In this document: piece by piece, positions 6,539 to 7,779 of the stretch
How positions within the stretch are numbered: position 1 is the stretch's first letter
Layout of the letters: each line of letters begins with the position of its first letter
Assembly: GCA_021821425.1 (NCBI GenBank)
Contig: JAKACL010000057.1
Coordinates: 1 to 7,779, forward strand
Length of the DNA stretch: 7,779 nucleotides
From: Pseudomonadota bacterium
GTDB lineage: Bacteria > Pseudomonadota > Gammaproteobacteria > Burkholderiales > Thiobacillaceae
Direction: 5' to 3'
Notes under the pieces: model-generated
What the model was told of the DNA's origin: nothing
What the model saw: the letters and a program-made list of their open reading frames with translations, nothing else
Databases searched by the model: none
Made by a program: the position numbers and the translations under genes

Positions 6539-6568
6539 ATTATACGCATTTTTTTGCTTCGATGGCAG
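6539..6568 (-). promoter_or_regulatory. Sigma-70-type promoter of tRNA-Arg
   Basis: On the minus strand TATAAT (6544-6539) is a perfect -10 box. CTGCCA (6568-6563) matches the -35 consensus at four of six positions with an 18-base, A-rich spacer. The -10 box is followed by GCGC and lies 14 bases before the tRNA 5' end. A GC-rich discriminator is typical of stable-RNA promoters under stringent control. Confidence 0.75.
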
Positions 6569-6590
6569 ATGCGACAAGCATGATTCGATT

Positions 6591-6684
6591 TGGCGGAGAC
6601 GGAGGGATTCGAACCCTCGATACAGGTTTAAGCCCGTATGCTCCCTTAGCAGGGGAGTACCTTCAACCACTCGGCCACGTCTCC
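6591..6684 (-). tRNA. tRNA-Ser (anticodon GCT)
   Basis: This 94-base class II tRNA has acceptor stem GGAGACG/CGTCTCC, a D arm (GCCGAGTGGTTGAAGG) and anticodon stem CTCCC/GGGAG with loop CTGCTAA (anticodon GCT, decoding AGC/AGU). It has the long variable arm expected for serine tRNAs, a T arm with GGTTCGAATCC, discriminator G and an encoded CCA. It lies 66 bases upstream of tRNA-Arg on the same strand, and both have promoter-like sequences. Confidence 0.97.
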
Positions 6685-6696
6685 GAACCGCCGCGC

Positions 6697-6702
6697 ATTG
6701 TA
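6697..6702 (-). promoter_or_regulatory. Probable -10 box of tRNA-Ser
   Basis: TACAAT on the minus strand lies 12 bases before the tRNA-Ser 5' end and is followed by GCGCGGC, the same kind of GC-rich discriminator as at tRNA-Arg. The sequence 17-18 bases upstream (TGGCGT/GTGGCG) is a poor -35 match, so only the -10 element is called. Confidence 0.5.
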
Positions 6703-6734
6703 GCGGAAGCGCGCCTCAGACGCCACCTTGACGT

Positions 6735-7100
6735 TTACGCGGGCGGTTTTGAAGGGTGGCTGAGAACGAACCAGACGCCGTAGGCCATGACGGCTGCGGT
6801 GGCGAACAGCAGCCAGATCGGCGTGTTCGCGTACAGGGCCATGTAGGCCATGCTGAGTGCCATGCTCAGCAGCGAAACGATCTTGGCTTTCAGGGGGATG
6901 ACGCGATGCGCCTGCCATTGTTGCAGCGAGGGGCCGAATACACGGTGCGTGTACAGCCAGTGGTGAAACCGTTTTGAGGATTTCGAGAATGCCCACAGGG
7001 CAAGCAGCATGAAGGGAACGGTGGGCAGACCGGGCACGAACATGCCGAGCGTACCCAATGCGAAGAAGAGCCAGGCGAGCAGGAAATAGACGGGCCTCAT
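6735..7100 (-). CDS. DUF454 (YbaN-like) small inner-membrane protein
   Basis: This 121-residue protein belongs to the DUF454/YbaN family, whose function is unknown. Family-type motifs are GTLGMFVPGLPTVPF (16-30) and the soluble segment FSKSSKRFHHWLYTHRVFGP (38-57). Hydrophobic stretches at about 5-36 and 75-114 give three to four membrane spans, and the length is normal for the family. ATG 7100 lies 31 bases after the lysC stop codon. The gap holds a 6-bp stem (GTCGCC/GGCGAC, 7112-7129) without a T-run, so read-through from lysC is likely, although the ribosome-binding site (GGGTAAGC) is weak. Family assignment is confident; no role can be given. Confidence 0.9.
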   Translation of the reverse strand: MRPVYFLLAWLFFALGTLGMFVPGLPTVPFMLLALWAFSKSSKRFHHWLYTHRVFGPSLQQWQAHRVIPLKAKIVSLLSMALSMAYMALYANTPIWLLFATAAVMAYGVWFVLSHPSKPPA

Positions 7101-7131
7101 GCTTACCCGCTGTCGCCTGGCTGGGCGACCG

Positions 7132-7779
7132 TCAGGCGCTGGCCTTGTCGAGTTCGAAGGCCTGGTGCAGCGCGCGCACCGCGAGTTCCATGTACTTGTC
7201 TTCCACCACCACCGAGATCTTGATTTCCGATGTGGAAATCATCTGCAGGTTGATGTTTTCCTTCGACAGGGTCTCGAACATCTTGCGCGCGATGCCGACG
7301 TGCGAGCGCATGCCGACGCCGACGATGGAGACCTTGGCGATCTTGTCGTCGCCGGTAACTTCGCGCGCGCCGATGCTGGCCGCCGTCGCCTTGACGATCT
7401 CCATTGCCTTCGCAAAGTCGTTGCGGTGCACGGTGAAGGTGAAGTCGGTGGTGTTTTCGTGGCCGACGTTCTGCACGATCATGTCGACGTCGACGTTGGC
7501 GTCGGCGACCGGGCCGAGGATCTGGTAGGCGATGCCGGGATGGTCGGGCACGCCGACCACGGTGATCTTGGCTTCGTCGCGATTGAAGGCGATGCCGGAA
7601 ACGACGGCTTGTTCCATGATGTTGTTTTCCTCGAAGGTGATGAGCGTGCCGTCGCCTTCGTCCTGAAAGCTGGACAGCACGCGGAGTTTGACTTTGTACT
7701 TGCCGGCGAATTCGACCGAGCGGATTTGCAGCACCTTGGAGCCCAGGCTCGCCATTTCGAGCATTTCCTCGAAAGTGAT
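7132..7779 (-). CDS. lysC: Aspartokinase, C-terminal half (5' part beyond the window)
   Basis: These 215 codons are the C-terminal half of a roughly 400-residue cytoplasmic aspartokinase, which phosphorylates aspartate in the first step toward lysine, methionine, threonine and diaminopimelate. The frame is open to the last base (begins ITFEEMLEMASLGSKVLQ), so the kinase domain and start lie to the right. The end of the amino-acid kinase fold (SVEFAGKYKVKLRVLSSF) is followed by two ACT domains, which in this family bind lysine/threonine for feedback inhibition. The first (around 7435-7610) contains IAFNRDEAKITVVGVPDHPG. The second (around 7150-7350) contains VSIVGVGMRSHVGIA and MISTSEIKISVVV. 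No damage is seen. In many such genes an internal start makes a separate beta subunit; whether that occurs here cannot be seen. Confidence 0.95.
   Translation of the reverse strand: MTFEEMLEMASLGSKVLQIRSVEFAGKYKVKLRVLSSFQDEGDGTLITFEENNIMEQAVVSGIAFNRDEAKITVVGVPDHPGIAYQILGPVADANVDVDMIVQNVGHENTTDFTFTVHRNDFAKAMEIVKATAASIGAREVTGDDKIAKVSIVGVGMRSHVGIARKMFETLSKENINLQMISTSEIKISVVVEDKYMELAVRALHQAFELDKASA

Noticed and set aside
6438..6783. Short plus-strand frames with peptides such as RPKRFELLTPWF and GGIRTLDTGLSP
   Set aside because: These are the familiar false proteins produced by translating the antisense of tRNA genes; both overlap the tRNA-Arg and tRNA-Ser calls.
1..7779. CRISPR arrays or insertion sequences
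   Set aside because: No spaced direct repeats, transposase-like frames or terminal inverted repeats with target duplications were seen on either strand.

Overview
This 7.8 kb, GC-rich window looks like chromosomal DNA of a betaproteobacterium. That placement rests mainly on the aspartokinase C-terminus at the right edge, the DUF454 protein and the tRNA-Ser/tRNA-Arg pair; genus is not resolvable by eye. Almost everything is on the minus strand. The exception is a broken EAL-domain gene on the plus strand.

Right side (about 6448-7779) is housekeeping. It holds the 3' half of lysC (aspartokinase with two ACT domains), a small DUF454/YbaN-type inner-membrane protein, tRNA-Ser(GCT) and tRNA-Arg(ACG). 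Each tRNA has its own recognisable -10 box followed by a GC-rich discriminator. A near-perfect bidirectional hairpin terminator (6412-6447) separates this block from the left part.

Left side (1-5351) is a compact secretion/adhesion locus transcribed leftward: a LapB-type type I secretion ABC transporter with a degenerate C39-like domain, an overlapping LapC/HlyD-type adaptor, a LuxR-type regulator with a phosphorylation-dead receiver-like domain, and the N-terminus of a large surface adhesin that runs off the window. The adhesin starts with a Lap-type retention module containing a TAAG sequence at the position expected for LapG cleavage. Cadherin-like and VCBS repeat domains follow. By analogy with Pseudomonas LapA, the adhesin would be exported by the transporter/adaptor plus an outer-membrane TolC/LapE-type pore and held in the outer membrane by its N-terminus. 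It would be released by a LapG protease under control of a c-di-GMP-sensing LapD. The pore, LapG and LapD are not in this window.

Between the two blocks is a 277-base spacer with several stem-loops and a decayed GGDEF-EAL gene on the plus strand. That gene has an apparent one-base frameshift immediately after the best start codon, a second frame break, and a deletion that removed most of GGDEF and the beginning of EAL. A c-di-GMP enzyme has therefore been lost next to an adhesin system whose relatives are controlled by c-di-GMP.

The components belong to known families. The more unusual points are the pseudo-receiver regulator embedded in the operon, the decayed phosphodiesterase, and unexplained inverted repeats in front of the adhesin and the transporter.
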